From Sphingomonadales bacterium Ga0077531 (GTDB taxonomy: Bacteria > Pseudomonadota > Alphaproteobacteria > Sphingomonadales > Sphingomonadaceae), in assembly GCA_001464915.1 (NCBI GenBank), contig LNED01000043.1, forward strand, positions 184,917 through 248,916: DNA of 64,000 nt, in the 5' to 3' direction. Made by a program: the position numbers and the translations under genes. Positions 1-9,813 of the stretch are shown here, one piece after another (the stretch's first letter is position 1; each line of letters begins with the position of its first letter). The notes below the pieces were generated by a model. That model did no database searches. It was not told the origin of the DNA and worked only from the letters and a program-made list of their open reading frames with translations.

Positions 1-542
1 AGCTTGCGCAGCACGGCGGCTGCCTCCAGCCCGATATAGCCGCCGCCGATCACCACGGCGCGCTTGGCCCCGTCCGCCAGCGCGGCCATCATCGCATCGG
101 CATCGGATTTATCGCGGACGTAGAACACGCCGGGCAACACCGCGCCCGGCACCGGCAGGCGGCGCGGATCGCCCCCGCCTGACCAGATCAGCTTGCGATA
201 AGTCACATGTCCGCCATCGCTCAGGGTGAGACGGTGGGCTTGCGGATCAAGCGCAGTCACCGCCGCGCCAAGCCGCAGCGCAATATCCTTGTCCGCCCAG
301 AATTTCTCGGGCCGGATCATGATCCGTTCAAACCCCTTGTCCCCGGCGAGGTATTCCTTCGACAGCGGCGGACGCTCGTACGGCGGCGCATTGTCGCGCC
401 CGATCATCAGAATCGATCCTTCGTGCCCATGCTGGCGCAAGGCAATCGCCGCCTGCGCGCCGCCGTGCCCGGTGCCGACGATCACTACGTCTGCGTGGTC
501 CGGTGCGTGGCCGAGGGCTTGATCAGTGGTGGATGGTGTCAT
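1..542 (-). CDS. FAD-dependent ferredoxin reductase (3' end outside window)
   Basis: Translating the minus strand from the ATG at 542 gives an FAD/NAD(P)-binding reductase of the putidaredoxin/rhodocoxin reductase type. The N-terminal FAD-binding motif [14 protein letters not shown] lies near residues 19-32. It is followed by [14 protein letters not shown], typical of this family. The second dinucleotide fold, [15 protein letters not shown], binds NAD(P)H and sits at the window edge. Such enzymes pass electrons from NAD(P)H to a [2Fe-2S] ferredoxin, often one that serves a cytochrome P450. About 180 residues are visible, so more than half the protein is missing. An AGGA sequence sits a few bases before the ATG. 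A P450 gene lies 24 kb away, but a link between them is only a guess. Confidence 0.85.
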   Translation of the reverse strand, partial: MTPSTTDQALGHAPDHADVVIVGTGHGGAQAAIALRQHGHEGSILMIGRDNAPPYERPPLSKEYLAGDKGFERIMIRPEKFWADKDIALRLGAAVTALDPQAHRLTLSDGGHVTYRKLIWSGGGDPRRLPVPGAVLPGVFYVRDKSDADAMMAALADGAKRAVVIGGGYIGLEAAAVLRK

Positions 543-626
543 TGCTGTCCTATGCCCCTCCGGCGGTGTGCGGGCTTTGATGTGCCGCAAATCGCCGAAG
601 GGTCAACCCGCCACAAAGGTTAAGCG

Positions 627-3600
627 CTACCGTTCGAGCAGATTGCGCGCCTGGCTGGCAATCTGCGCCAGCATCGCCGCGCCCACCGGCGGGCGGGCCT
701 GTGCGCGGGCAATCATGCTGCGGAATTGCGCCACCGATCCGGCATTGCGTTCAGCCCACTCACCAATCGCGCCGAGCGGATCGTCCTTCCCGCCCTTGCG
801 CCGCATCAGCCGCCGCAGGAATTCGATCCGCATGTGCTGGAAATCGCGCGCGAGGCCGGACACGAGCAACCGCTCCCACACGTCCGAAGGCGACATATGC
901 GCCGCCGTGCCCTGCGCCCAATCCAGCCCCAGCCGCGTGCCGATGTCGGCAAAGGCGTGGGTCAGCAGCTTGGCATCAATCCCGGTGTCGAGCGCAGTCT
1001 GCGCCAGACCCACCGCGCCATCATAGTCGAACAGGTTGGCGACGCGGGCGGCCAAGACTTCGGGCGCGCCGGCGGCGATAAAGCTGCGGCGCAATTCCAT
1101 GGATCGCGCACGCGGTTCGGCGGTGAGCAATTCTTCGCGCGCGGCGGTCAGCACCGTGACGCCACCGGACAATTCGGCAATCATCGCGCCGGCATCGACC
1201 TTGCCCGCAGCGGTGCGCAGCACATCGGACATCAGATTGCCAACTGCCGCTGCCAACCGGTCAAACAGCGCCAGCCGTGCGGCTTCGGGGATCGCGGCTT
1301 CGTCCAGCTCGCGCCACAGTACTTCAAGCCCGAACAGGCGTTCGGCGACCACGAAGGCGGCGGTCACTTCGGCCAGCCCCACGCCTTCTTCCTCGGCGAG
1401 TTCAAACGGGTGCACCATGCCCAGCCGGTTGACCATGCGGTTTGACAAGCTGGTGGCGATCATCTCCCGCCGCAGCCGGTGGCCCCTGATCTGCGCGGCG
1501 TAGGTTTTGCGCATCGGGGTGGGAAAGCGCGCGATCAGCAGCGGTTCAAGCGCGGGATCGTCGGGCAGGGCGCTTGCTTCGATCGCGGACTGCAAGGCGA
1601 GCTTGGCTGAAGACAGCAGCACCGCCAGTTCGGGCCGGGTCAGCCCGTTGCCATCAGCGGCGCGGCGCGACAACGCTTCGCCATCGGCCAGACCTTCGGT
1701 GCGGCGGTCGAAATCGCTGACCTCCTCCAACCGTTCGATCAGGCGGACATAGGCAGGGGTTGCCCCCGGCCCGCCGCTTTCGGCCACCGACAGCGCGAGC
1801 GCCTGCAAGCGGTTGTCTTCGAGCACGATCGCCGCGACCTCATCGGTCATCGCGGCCAGCAGCGTGTTGCGCTTCTTCTCGGTCAGCTTGCCCGCAGCCA
1901 TGGCGGCGGCGAGCGCGATCTTGATGTTGACCTCGTTATCCGAACAATCGACGCCGGCCGAATTGTCGATGAAGTCGGTATTGATGCGGCCTCCCGCCAG
2001 CGAAAACGCGATGCGCCCCGCCTGCGTGGTGCCAAGGTTCGCGCCTTCACCGATAACCCGCGCACGCACGTCGCCCGCATCGACCCGCAATCCATCATTG
2101 GCCGGATCGCCAACCTGCATGTGGCTTTCGTGCGGCGCCTTCACATAGGTACCGATCCCGCCGAACCACATCAGGTCAACAGGCGCGCGCAGGATCGCGG
2201 AGATCAATGCTTCAGGCTCAATCTCCTTGGCATCGATCCCAAGCAGATCGCGCGATTGCTTCGACAGCTTGATCGCTTTCGACGCGCGGCTGAACACCCC
2301 GCCGCCCTTGGAAATCAGGCTGGCGTTGTAGTCCTCCCAGCTTGACCGGGGGAGTTCGAACAGGCGCTTGCGCTCTTTCCAGCTCGCCATCGGATCGGGG
2401 GTGGGATCGATGAAGATGTGGCGGTGATCGAACGCCGCGACCAGTTTCAGCGTTTTGGACAGCAGCATCCCGTTGCCGAACACATCGCCCGACATATCGC
2501 CGCAGCCCGCCACCGTGACCGGGTCGGCCTGCACATCAACGCCCATTTCGCGGAAATGGCGCTGCACCGATACCCACGCGCCGCGCGCGGTGATGCCCAT
2601 TGCCTTGTGGTCGTATCCGTTCGACCCGCCGCTCGCAAAAGCATCGTCGAGCCAGAAGTCGCGGCTTTGGGCGATGCCATTGGCGATGTCGGAGAAGGTC
2701 GCGGTGCCCTTGTCTGCCGCCACCACGAAATAGGGGTCTTCGCCGTCGAGCACTTGCACTGCCGCCGGGTGCACCACTTTGCCGCCGACGATGTTGTCGG
2801 TGACCGACAGCAGCGTGCGGATGAAGATTTCATACGACGCGCGCCCTTCAGCGGCCCAGCCTTCGCGGTTGAGCGCGGGTGAGGGCAGCTGCTTGGGATA
2901 GAACCCGCCCTTTGCCCCGGTCGGCACGATCACCGCGTTTTTCACGCGCTGCGCTTTCATCAATCCCAGCACTTCGGTGCGGAAATCATCGCGCCGGTCT
3001 GACCAGCGCAAGCCCCCACGCGCGACCTTGCCCGAACGCAGGTGAATGCCTTCGACCCGGCGCGAATAGACAAAAATCTCCCGCCACGGCAGCGGCTTGG
3101 GCAGGCCGGGGACGAGCGCAGAATCGAGCTTGAACGCCAATGCCTCAGCCGCAGCGGGCGCGAAGGCGTTGGTGCGCAGCACCGCGTCGATCACCGCGCG
3201 GTACGATCGCAGCAGCCGGTCATCGTTGATCGCGGTGACTTTCGCCAGCCCGCGCGTGAAGGCGGTTTGCGCCGCGGTGATAGCCTCGTCCCGCTCCCCG
3301 CTGAAAGCCGGATCGTGGCGCGCGGCAAACAGCGCCACCATCGCGCGGGTCACCTGCGGCGCGCCCACCAGCGCATCGACCACGGTGTAGATCGTGTAAC
3401 TCACCCCGGTCTGGCGCAAATAGCGATAGACCGCGCGCAGCCAGTTCGCTGCCTGCGGAACCAACCCCGTCGCCGCGACCAGCCGGTTGAACGGATCATC
3501 TTCCGCCAAGCCATTGAGCACATCGGCCAGCGCATCCTCAATCAAGCCGGCCCGTTCGAGCAACGCGCCCGCTTCCAGCCCGACCGGCACGGTGAGGATG

Positions 3601-5336
3601 AAATCGTGGATCGCGCCGAGCGTGGGATCGGTCAGGAAGGTTGGCACTTCGGCGGCCACCCGGAACCCGAAGTTTTCAAGCGCGGGCACAGCATCGGACA
3701 GCGCCAGCGTCCCGCGAATGGTGTAGACCTTCAGCCGCAGGGTATCCGCGCCGTCGCTCGCCAGCCGATAAAGGCGGGTGGCACGATCTGGCCGAGCGGG
3801 GGCGGCGGCCTGCGCTTCGCTGTCCGCCAGCGCCAGCGTGCGCAGTTTGGCGATGTCGCGCGCGGCCTCCTCCGGGCCATAGGACAGGCGGTATCCGGTC
3901 GGGAAGGCCGGAGCATAGCGCGCGGCGAGCGCGGCCGCGCGGCCTTCGTCTTCGCTTGTGGCAAGGTGCGTCGCCACCGCCTCGTTCCAACCGCGCAGCA
4001 GTTCGACCAATTGCGCTTCAATCGCGGCATCATCGGGCAGATCGTCACAACCGCGCACATCAACCAGGAACCGCAGCAGCGCGAGCGTGCTGCTTTCAAC
4101 CTCAAGGCTCCAGTCGAGCAGCGCCGCGCCGGGGGTGGCCAGCAGCATCGCCTGAATCTGCAAGCGCACATCGGTCGACAGCTGATCGCGCGGTAACCAC
4201 ACGAACGCGAAGACGTGGCGCTCCAACGTTGCGCGCACCATCACCAACCGCGGGCGCGGGCGATCGATCAGCGCCATCTTGGCAGTCGCCAGCGTGCGCA
4301 CGCAAGCGGGATCGAACGCGGTCAGCAGATCATTGGGCAGCGAGGTGAAGGCGTGCACTAGCGCCTTGCCATTGTGCCCGGCCGGATCGTAGCCAAGCGT
4401 CGCGGTGAGATCGCCCAGCACCCGGCGCAGCATTGGCACTGCGCCCGGCGGTGCATTTAACGCGGCGCTGGTCCACAGCCCGGCGTGGATCGACAGCGCG
4501 GTGACCTTACCCTTGGTGCGAATCGGCACGATGAACAGATCGAGCGGGCTGGCGCGGTGGACGCGCGATTGCACGTTGGATTTGATCATCAGCAGCGCGG
4601 CGGATGAGTTGCGGTCAAACCACTCGAACGCCCGGTCGAGCGACACCGGCGCCAGCAATTCGCGCGCGGAACTGCGGCAGATGCCGAGCACGTCACTTTC
4701 CGCTCCGCCGCGCTGGCGGGTGAGGTGGCCGAGCTGGGTCAGCATCCCGCCGCCCAGCCAGCCGAGCAGCGCGCTCGCCTCGGCATCGACCGCTGCGGCC
4801 TGCGCGGCATCTGCCGTGATCACCGCCTGCATCTGCGGCCAATCGCTGACCGCCGCCTGCACATCGGCGAGCGTCGCTTCGAGCGTTTCAAGCAACTCGC
4901 GCCGCTGCCGCGCATCGACGCGCGGAGTTTCGAGGTAGATCAGCGATTCGCGCCGGCCTGATGGTGCAAACGCGGTGATCGTGCCCGCCGCGTCGCGCTC
5001 AACCGCAATCACCGGGTGCAACAGCAGATCGATGCCCAGCCCCTGTGCAGCAATCGCGGCGGCAATCGAATCGACCAGAAACGGCTTGTCATCGTTGACG
5101 ATGGCGATCCGCAGGTGGCGGCGGCCTTCGGTGGCGGATTCGATCTGCACCGTTGATTGACCGGGCGTGCGGGTGCGCGCGGCGGCGAGCAGGAACGCTG
5201 CGGCCTCTTCCATCGCGGCTTTATCAGGGATGCCGTCGCCGGGGAGCAAGGACGCTTCGAGATGCTGGCGCAGCGCCTTGATCAGCGCAGCTTCGGGCGA
5301 CTTGGCCGCCGTGCCCGTGGTGGTTTTCGGCCCCAT
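627..5336 (-). CDS. Large NAD-specific glutamate dehydrogenase (about 170-180 kDa class)
   Basis: This 1569-residue protein matches the very large bacterial NAD-glutamate dehydrogenase family (Bac_GDH), which oxidatively deaminates glutamate to 2-oxoglutarate and ammonia in the cytosol. Pseudomonas GdhB is a known member. The catalytic core is clear around residues 775-815: VARGGLRWSDRRDDFRTEV, followed by PTGAKGGFYPK with the family lysine. Downstream, VDLMWFGGIGTYVKAP and IGEGANLG belong to the dinucleotide-binding part. The long N-terminal third is the family's regulatory region. The ATG is preceded by GGGAG at suitable spacing, and a perfect -10 hexamer lies about 45 bases upstream. It stands alone between a divergent-function reductase and a monooxygenase. 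Length and motifs are normal, with no sign of damage. Confidence 0.95.
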   Translation of the reverse strand: MGPKTTTGTAAKSPEAALIKALRQHLEASLLPGDGIPDKAAMEEAAAFLLAAARTRTPGQSTVQIESATEGRRHLRIAIVNDDKPFLVDSIAAAIAAQGLGIDLLLHPVIAVERDAAGTITAFAPSGRRESLIYLETPRVDARQRRELLETLEATLADVQAAVSDWPQMQAVITADAAQAAAVDAEASALLGWLGGGMLTQLGHLTRQRGGAESDVLGICRSSARELLAPVSLDRAFEWFDRNSSAALLMIKSNVQSRVHRASPLDLFIVPIRTKGKVTALSIHAGLWTSAALNAPPGAVPMLRRVLGDLTATLGYDPAGHNGKALVHAFTSLPNDLLTAFDPACVRTLATAKMALIDRPRPRLVMVRATLERHVFAFVWLPRDQLSTDVRLQIQAMLLATPGAALLDWSLEVESSTLALLRFLVDVRGCDDLPDDAAIEAQLVELLRGWNEAVATHLATSEDEGRAAALAARYAPAFPTGYRLSYGPEEAARDIAKLRTLALADSEAQAAAPARPDRATRLYRLASDGADTLRLKVYTIRGTLALSDAVPALENFGFRVAAEVPTFLTDPTLGAIHDFILTVPVGLEAGALLERAGLIEDALADVLNGLAEDDPFNRLVAATGLVPQAANWLRAVYRYLRQTGVSYTIYTVVDALVGAPQVTRAMVALFAARHDPAFSGERDEAITAAQTAFTRGLAKVTAINDDRLLRSYRAVIDAVLRTNAFAPAAAEALAFKLDSALVPGLPKPLPWREIFVYSRRVEGIHLRSGKVARGGLRWSDRRDDFRTEVLGLMKAQRVKNAVIVPTGAKGGFYPKQLPSPALNREGWAAEGRASYEIFIRTLLSVTDNIVGGKVVHPAAVQVLDGEDPYFVVAADKGTATFSDIANGIAQSRDFWLDDAFASGGSNGYDHKAMGITARGAWVSVQRHFREMGVDVQADPVTVAGCGDMSGDVFGNGMLLSKTLKLVAAFDHRHIFIDPTPDPMASWKERKRLFELPRSSWEDYNASLISKGGGVFSRASKAIKLSKQSRDLLGIDAKEIEPEALISAILRAPVDLMWFGGIGTYVKAPHESHMQVGDPANDGLRVDAGDVRARVIGEGANLGTTQAGRIAFSLAGGRINTDFIDNSAGVDCSDNEVNIKIALAAAMAAGKLTEKKRNTLLAAMTDEVAAIVLEDNRLQALALSVAESGGPGATPAYVRLIERLEEVSDFDRRTEGLADGEALSRRAADGNGLTRPELAVLLSSAKLALQSAIEASALPDDPALEPLLIARFPTPMRKTYAAQIRGHRLRREMIATSLSNRMVNRLGMVHPFELAEEEGVGLAEVTAAFVVAERLFGLEVLWRELDEAAIPEAARLALFDRLAAAVGNLMSDVLRTAAGKVDAGAMIAELSGGVTVLTAAREELLTAEPRARSMELRRSFIAAGAPEVLAARVANLFDYDGAVGLAQTALDTGIDAKLLTHAFADIGTRLGLDWAQGTAAHMSPSDVWERLLVSGLARDFQHMRIEFLRRLMRRKGGKDDPLGAIGEWAERNAGSVAQFRSMIARAQARPPVGAAMLAQIASQARNLLER

Positions 5337-5380
5337 AATTATGCTCCCGGCGTCCTGCGATCCAGCACCTAAAGACTGTA

Positions 5381-5386
5381 ATTATA
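5381..5386 (-). promoter_or_regulatory. -10 element for the glutamate dehydrogenase gene
   Basis: On the minus strand this reads TATAAT, a perfect sigma-70-type -10 hexamer, about 45 bases before the dehydrogenase start codon. No good -35 hexamer is seen 16-18 bases upstream. The surrounding 60 bases are markedly AT-rich for this genome. The promoter call is an inference from position and sequence only. Confidence 0.5.
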
Positions 5387-5464
5387 TTGTGCCGAATTGT
5401 TTTAATCGTGTCTTTCGCGATACGCGCTTACCCCCATTTGGTGCAAGCGTGTTCAACACCTGAG

Positions 5465-6460
5465 TTACGCGGCGAGTGCAGTTTCACAGGCCTCGATCGT
5501 CAGTTCCATCGATCGGATGCGCGCATCAGGATCAAAGGTGGCGCCTGACAGCAGGATCTCATCGGCCCCGGTGCGCGCCACGAAGGCGGCGATGCTGTCG
5601 CGCACCTGCGCCGGAGTGCCGACTGCTGCGGCCTGCCCGACATGCGCGAGCATCGCTTGCGCGGGTGCGGGCAGGTTATCGGTATAGCCTTCAATCGGCG
5701 GCGGCAGCTTGCCGGGGGTGCCGGTGCGCAGCCGCACAAAGCTTTGCTGCTGACTGGAGGCGAGCAACCGCGCCGCAGCCTCGGTTTCCGCGGCGAACAC
5801 GTTCATCGCCACCATCACATGCGGGCGATCCAGCGCGGCAGACGGCTTAAAATCGCGGCGATAAACGGCGAGCGCCGCATCGAGATGATCAGGCGCAAAA
5901 TGCGCGGCGAAGGCATAAGGCAGGCCAAGCTTGGCGGCGAGCTGCGCGCCAAACAGGCTCGACCCCAGCATCCACAGCTCAACCTTGGCACCCAGCCCCG
6001 GGGTGGCGTGGATCGGCAGATCGATATCGCCGGTCAGCAGCGCGCGCAGTTCGACCACGTCCTGCGGAAAATACTCGGCGGCCTGATGCAGGTTCTTGCG
6101 CAGGGCACGCTGCAATTCCGGCCCGGCCCCCGGCGCGCGGCCCAGCCCCAGATCGATCCGCCCGGGAAACAGCGCGTCCAGCGTGCCGAACTGTTCGGCG
6201 ATCTGGAACGGGGTGTGGTTGGGCAGCATGATCCCGCCCGATCCGATCCGGATGCGGCTGGTGGCATTGCCGATATGGGCGAGCACGACCGAGGTCGCCC
6301 CGCCTGCGATCCCGTCCATCGCGTGATGTTCGGCCACCCAGAACCGGTCGCAGCCCATCGCTTCAGCCGCACGGGCCAAGTCGGTGGCCGCGGCAAAGGC
6401 TTCGGTCAAGGTGCCGCCTTCGCGCACCGGCACCAGATCGAGCACGGAAAAACGGGTCAT
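5465..6460 (-). CDS. LLM-class flavin-dependent oxidoreductase (luciferase-like)
   Basis: The 331-residue protein has the F420/FMN luciferase-like monooxygenase fold. It opens with FSVLDLVPVREGG, and FWVAEHHAMDGIAG near residues 40-53 is the hallmark EHH segment of the bacterial subgroup resembling MsnO8. IRIGSGGIMLPNHTPFQIAEQFGTLDALFPGRIDLGLGRAPG is also highly characteristic. The substrate is unknown. Its ATG overlaps the stop codon of the upstream TPR gene in an ATGA junction, so the two are probably translationally coupled. It is the last gene of a three-gene operon (hydrolase, TPR protein, monooxygenase). Confidence 0.9.
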   Translation of the reverse strand: MTRFSVLDLVPVREGGTLTEAFAAATDLARAAEAMGCDRFWVAEHHAMDGIAGGATSVVLAHIGNATSRIRIGSGGIMLPNHTPFQIAEQFGTLDALFPGRIDLGLGRAPGAGPELQRALRKNLHQAAEYFPQDVVELRALLTGDIDLPIHATPGLGAKVELWMLGSSLFGAQLAAKLGLPYAFAAHFAPDHLDAALAVYRRDFKPSAALDRPHVMVAMNVFAAETEAAARLLASSQQQSFVRLRTGTPGKLPPPIEGYTDNLPAPAQAMLAHVGQAAAVGTPAQVRDSIAAFVARTGADEILLSGATFDPDARIRSMELTIEACETALAA

Positions 6461-7332
6461 GCGGGCGGTTCCTCACTTGGTGGTGCAGGGGGCGACGTTT
6501 CCTCTGCCGGGGGCAGCTGCGCAAGATATTCCTTCGCCGTGTCAGCCGCCGGGCCTGGGCCGAGCGCGACCACCGATTGCCAGCTTTGCCGCGCGGCTTC
6601 GTCACGCCCGGCCAGCACCGCGATCACGCCGGCCTCCAGCCCGATTTCAGGGTCGGTAGGGGTGACCGACACGGCCCGCTCAATCGCCGTCTGCGCCGCA
6701 TCAAGCTGGCCGAGGCGCCGCAGCAGCGTGGCTTTAAGCAGCCAGCCCTCGGCGCGGGTCGGCGCAAGCGTGGTGGCAGCGTCGAGCGCCGCCAGCGCCT
6801 CATCCCCGCGCCCCAATGCGACCAAGGCTCGCGCCTTGTCGATAGCAGCCAGTGCGACCAGCGTTGCGTCGGCGGCGGCTTGCGCATCGCTCTCAGCCAA
6901 GGTTAGCAAATCGAGCGCGCCCGCCGCATCGCCGCCCGCCAGCGCGGCATTGCCGGCCAGCGCCGCAAACCGCGCGCGGGTGCGCGTTTCCTCTGCCGGG
7001 GTTTCCTCGCGCGCGGCGATAAAGGCAGCCCGGGCGTCGTCCCACAACCCAAGCTCGCTCGACGCGGTGCCGAGGCAGTGGTTGGCGATCACCCGGTCGG
7101 TGCCGGTGGTTTCGGTCCGCCGGATTTGCGCCAAGGTATGCGCGCGCGCCGCATCCTCGCCGAGCAGATTGAAACATCCTTCGAGCCAGGCGCTCGTGGC
7201 GTTCAGTTCGACCTGGGGGGCAGCATCCCGTGCCGGACGGTCGCGCACCAACTCATCGCCCGCAATAGCGCCGCCCAGGGGATTGGGGCCAACTTGCAGC
7301 AGCAGGGCGAGGATCAATGAAGTAAGGGACAC
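6457..7332 (-). CDS. Tetratricopeptide-repeat protein with N-terminal signal sequence
   Basis: The product is about 291 residues if translation begins at the GTG at 7332, giving the hydrophobic start VSLTSLILALLLQVGPNP, which resembles a signal peptide. The reading frame stays open upstream to an ATG at 7413, but that start would lie inside the preceding hydrolase gene and would add a proline-rich, non-signal stretch, so I prefer 7332. The middle and C-terminal parts are alanine-rich helical repeats of TPR type, such as AGNAALAGGDAAGALDLLTLAESDAQ and RRLGQLDAAQTAIERAVSVTPTDPEIG. The tail is Pro/Glu-rich. TPR proteins scaffold other proteins, and no partner can be named here. The stop overlaps the next start by four bases. 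Confidence 0.75.
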   Translation of the reverse strand: MSLTSLILALLLQVGPNPLGGAIAGDELVRDRPARDAAPQVELNATSAWLEGCFNLLGEDAARAHTLAQIRRTETTGTDRVIANHCLGTASSELGLWDDARAAFIAAREETPAEETRTRARFAALAGNAALAGGDAAGALDLLTLAESDAQAAADATLVALAAIDKARALVALGRGDEALAALDAATTLAPTRAEGWLLKATLLRRLGQLDAAQTAIERAVSVTPTDPEIGLEAGVIAVLAGRDEAARQSWQSVVALGPGPAADTAKEYLAQLPPAEETSPPAPPSEEPPA

Positions 7333-7342
7333 AGGGGGGGGG

Positions 7343-8077
7343 CTATCCGTAAAATTCGGCCACAATGGCCTTGAGGGTGGCAATGTCGCTATCCCGCGAC
7401 AGGCGGTGGTCACCGTCCTCTATCAGAGTCACCTGAACGTCGTCCGACCGCAATGCGGCTTGGACACGCAGGCTGATCTCAAACGGGACGTCGGCATCGG
7501 CTTTGCCGTGGATCAACCGCACCGGGCAGGTGATGTTGATCGCGCGCCCCAGACGCAGGTGGCATTCGGCATCGGCAAAGAACTCGGGATAGGTCGGGGT
7601 GGGTTCGGGGCCATAGGGATTAGGCTCGTAAATCGTCTCGCCAGCCGCGAGGCTCTCGCGCTGCGCTTCCGAGTAACCCCAGCGCGTGAAATCGGGCGCG
7701 GGGGCGATGCCGATCATCCCGGCGAGGCGATGCTTCAGATGTTCGGCCACCAACAGCATCAGCCACCCGCCCATCGACGATCCCACCAGCAGCACCGGCC
7801 CGCTGACATACGACGCGATCAACGCCAGCACCTCGTCCCGCCAGCGGCTCAACATCCCATCTACAAACGCGCCGTCACTCTGCCCGCAGCCCGAATAGTC
7901 GAGCAACAGGCAAGCGCGGCCCCGTTCCTGCGCTTCGGCAAACAGCGCGGTCGCCTTGCTCCCCGCCATGTCGGACATATAGCCGGGCAGGAACACCAGC
8001 GCCGGGCCGATCCCGTGGGTGTAGCGGAAGGCGATGCGGCGGCCATCGTATAGCGTGTGGTGCATGATATCGCTCAT
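7343..8077 (-). CDS. Alpha/beta hydrolase
   Basis: About 244 residues from the ATG at 8077 (MSDIMHHTLYDGRRIAF). The alpha/beta hydrolase fold is evident: FLPGYMSDMAGSKA for the oxyanion region, LLLDYSGCGQSDGAF, the nucleophile elbow VLLVGSSMGGWLM with the serine in GSSMGG, an aspartate in LIHGKADADVPF, and the histidine in IEDGDHRLSRD. This short-chain family resembles the BAAT/esterase-like hydrolases found near TPR proteins in sphingomonads. The substrate cannot be read from sequence. It is the first gene of a three-gene operon on the minus strand. Its 5' end lies 68 bases from the start of the divergent phosphatase gene, so the two promoters share that gap. Confidence 0.85.
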   Translation of the reverse strand: MSDIMHHTLYDGRRIAFRYTHGIGPALVFLPGYMSDMAGSKATALFAEAQERGRACLLLDYSGCGQSDGAFVDGMLSRWRDEVLALIASYVSGPVLLVGSSMGGWLMLLVAEHLKHRLAGMIGIAPAPDFTRWGYSEAQRESLAAGETIYEPNPYGPEPTPTYPEFFADAECHLRLGRAINITCPVRLIHGKADADVPFEISLRVQAALRSDDVQVTLIEDGDHRLSRDSDIATLKAIVAEFYG

Positions 8078-8145
8078 CCTTGCACCATGGCTTGCGCGGG
8101 GGGCCCGGTGCAAGCATTGTCATACCATCGACACGTGAGAGGGAT

Positions 8146-9813
8146 ATGCGCGCCGCCATGCAAACCACCAGTCAGCCCGCGCGCGCCTCGACCGCGCTTA
8201 CCCGCCGCAACCTGTTCACCCTTGCCGGAGCGTCGGCCGCACTCGTCGCTGCACCCGCCGCCGCGCGCAGTTTTGGCAGTGGGTTCACCCACGCCGTCGC
8301 TAGCGGGGAGCCTTCCGCCAAGTCGGTGCTGCTGTGGACGCGCTTCGTTGCTGAGGCGGAGACGACGCTCACGTGGCAGGTCAGCGAAAGCGAGGATTTC
8401 AATCGTGCCGTGGCCGAAGGCAGCGTTACAGCCAGCCCGGCGCGCGATTGGTGCGCCAAGGGCGTAGTGACCGGCCTTTCGCCTGACCGCTGGTATTTTT
8501 ACCGCTTCATCGCGCCCGGCGGCACGACCTCGCCCGTGGGCCGCACCCGCACGCTGCCCGAAGGCCCGACGTCCGCGTTCAAGCTCGCGGTGTTTTCCTG
8601 CTCGAATTACGGGTTTGGCTATTTCAACGCCTATGGCCACGCGGCAGAAGCCAATGATTGCGACCTCGCGCTGCATCTCGGCGATTACATCTACGAATAC
8701 GGCGCGGGCACCTATCCCGATGCGAATCAGGCCGCACCCGAACGTGTGCTCGCGCCTGTGACCGAGATCGTCGCGCTGGCCGATTACCGCCTGCGTTACG
8801 CCACCTACCGCGCCGATCCCGATTGCCAGCGCCTGCATCAGGTGCTGCCAATGATCGCAGTATGGGACGACCACGAAAGCGCCAACGATTCTTACGAAAA
8901 TGGCGCGCAGAACCATCAGCCGGAAACCGAAGGTGACTGGCAGTTGCGCAAGGCCGCGGCCAAGCAAGCCTACCGCGAATGGATGCCGGTGTCGGATGCC
9001 GCCTATGCCAGCTATCAGGTTGGCGATCTGGCGACGCTGTTCCGGCTCGACACGCGATTGGAAGGACGCGATCAGCAGTTCGACCTCGGCATGGTGCTGA
9101 AAGGCGCGAGCGATCCGCAGGCGATGACCGCCGCGCTCACCAAATTCCGCGATGGCGACTGGGCGGACGCAGAACGGCAATTGCTGGGTGAGGCGCAAGA
9201 TGCTTGGCTCGCCAAGGGGCTGGGCGCCTCTACTGCCAGCGGGACAAGCTGGCAGGTGCTGGTGCAACAGGTGCTGATCGGCAAACTCAAGACCCCGCAA
9301 GCGCTCGCCAGCCAATTGGGTGATGGCGTGCCCGATTTCGTCAAGCAGCGCCTCGCCGCCTCGGCAATGGCAAGCACCGTCGGCCTGCCACTTAATATGG
9401 ATGCGTGGGACGGGTACCCGGCGGCGCGCGAACGGGTTTTCAAGGCGGCGCTGGCAGCCGACGCCAACCTCATCGTACTGGCCGGCGATACGCATAATGG
9501 CTGGGCGTTCGACCTCGACCACGAAGGCGCGAAGGTCGGCGTGGAACTCGGCGTGTGTTCGGTCAGCTCACCGGGGTTTGAAACCTACCTCTCGTTTGTC
9601 CCGCCCGCGACGATGGCCGCGGCACTGGTGGCTGAGAACCAACAGCTCAAATGGGCCGACACGGCGCAGCGCGGGTACATGGTGGTCGAGCTTACCCCCA
9701 CCCGCGCGGTGACCGAGTACCGCTTCACCGGCGGGGTCAGGCAGCGTTCGACCAAACTGGCGGGGACGAAGCGGATCGTGACTGACAAGGGATCGGCCAC
9801 GCTGGCGGTTTAG
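8146..9813 (+). CDS. phoD: PhoD-like alkaline phosphatase/phosphodiesterase, Tat-exported
   Basis: From the ATG at 8146, which has GAGAGGG just upstream, the 555-residue protein begins with a twin-arginine signal (ALTRRNLFTLAGASAALVAA), so it is probably exported folded to the periplasm. PhoD-family features follow: FTHAVASGEPSAKSVLLWTRF, the fibronectin-like N-terminal domain, FKLAVFSCSNYGFG, LALHLGDYIYEYG, IAVWDDHESANDSYENG, and VLAGDTHNGWAFDL near the C-terminus. These carry the metal ligands (Fe3+/Ca2+ in characterised PhoD). The likely role is release of phosphate from organic phosphodiesters or monoesters. A longer frame begins at 8080 but lacks an SD and would hide the Tat signal. No Pho box was recognised in the short upstream gap. 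Confidence 0.9.
   Translation: MRAAMQTTSQPARASTALTRRNLFTLAGASAALVAAPAAARSFGSGFTHAVASGEPSAKSVLLWTRFVAEAETTLTWQVSESEDFNRAVAEGSVTASPARDWCAKGVVTGLSPDRWYFYRFIAPGGTTSPVGRTRTLPEGPTSAFKLAVFSCSNYGFGYFNAYGHAAEANDCDLALHLGDYIYEYGAGTYPDANQAAPERVLAPVTEIVALADYRLRYATYRADPDCQRLHQVLPMIAVWDDHESANDSYENGAQNHQPETEGDWQLRKAAAKQAYREWMPVSDAAYASYQVGDLATLFRLDTRLEGRDQQFDLGMVLKGASDPQAMTAALTKFRDGDWADAERQLLGEAQDAWLAKGLGASTASGTSWQVLVQQVLIGKLKTPQALASQLGDGVPDFVKQRLAASAMASTVGLPLNMDAWDGYPAARERVFKAALAADANLIVLAGDTHNGWAFDLDHEGAKVGVELGVCSVSSPGFETYLSFVPPATMAAALVAENQQLKWADTAQRGYMVVELTPTRAVTEYRFTGGVRQRSTKLAGTKRIVTDKGSATLAV

Noticed and set aside
5642..8053. 803-codon open frame on the plus strand
   Set aside because: It is antisense to three well-supported genes, has low-complexity Arg/Gly/Ala composition, and is a product of high GC content.
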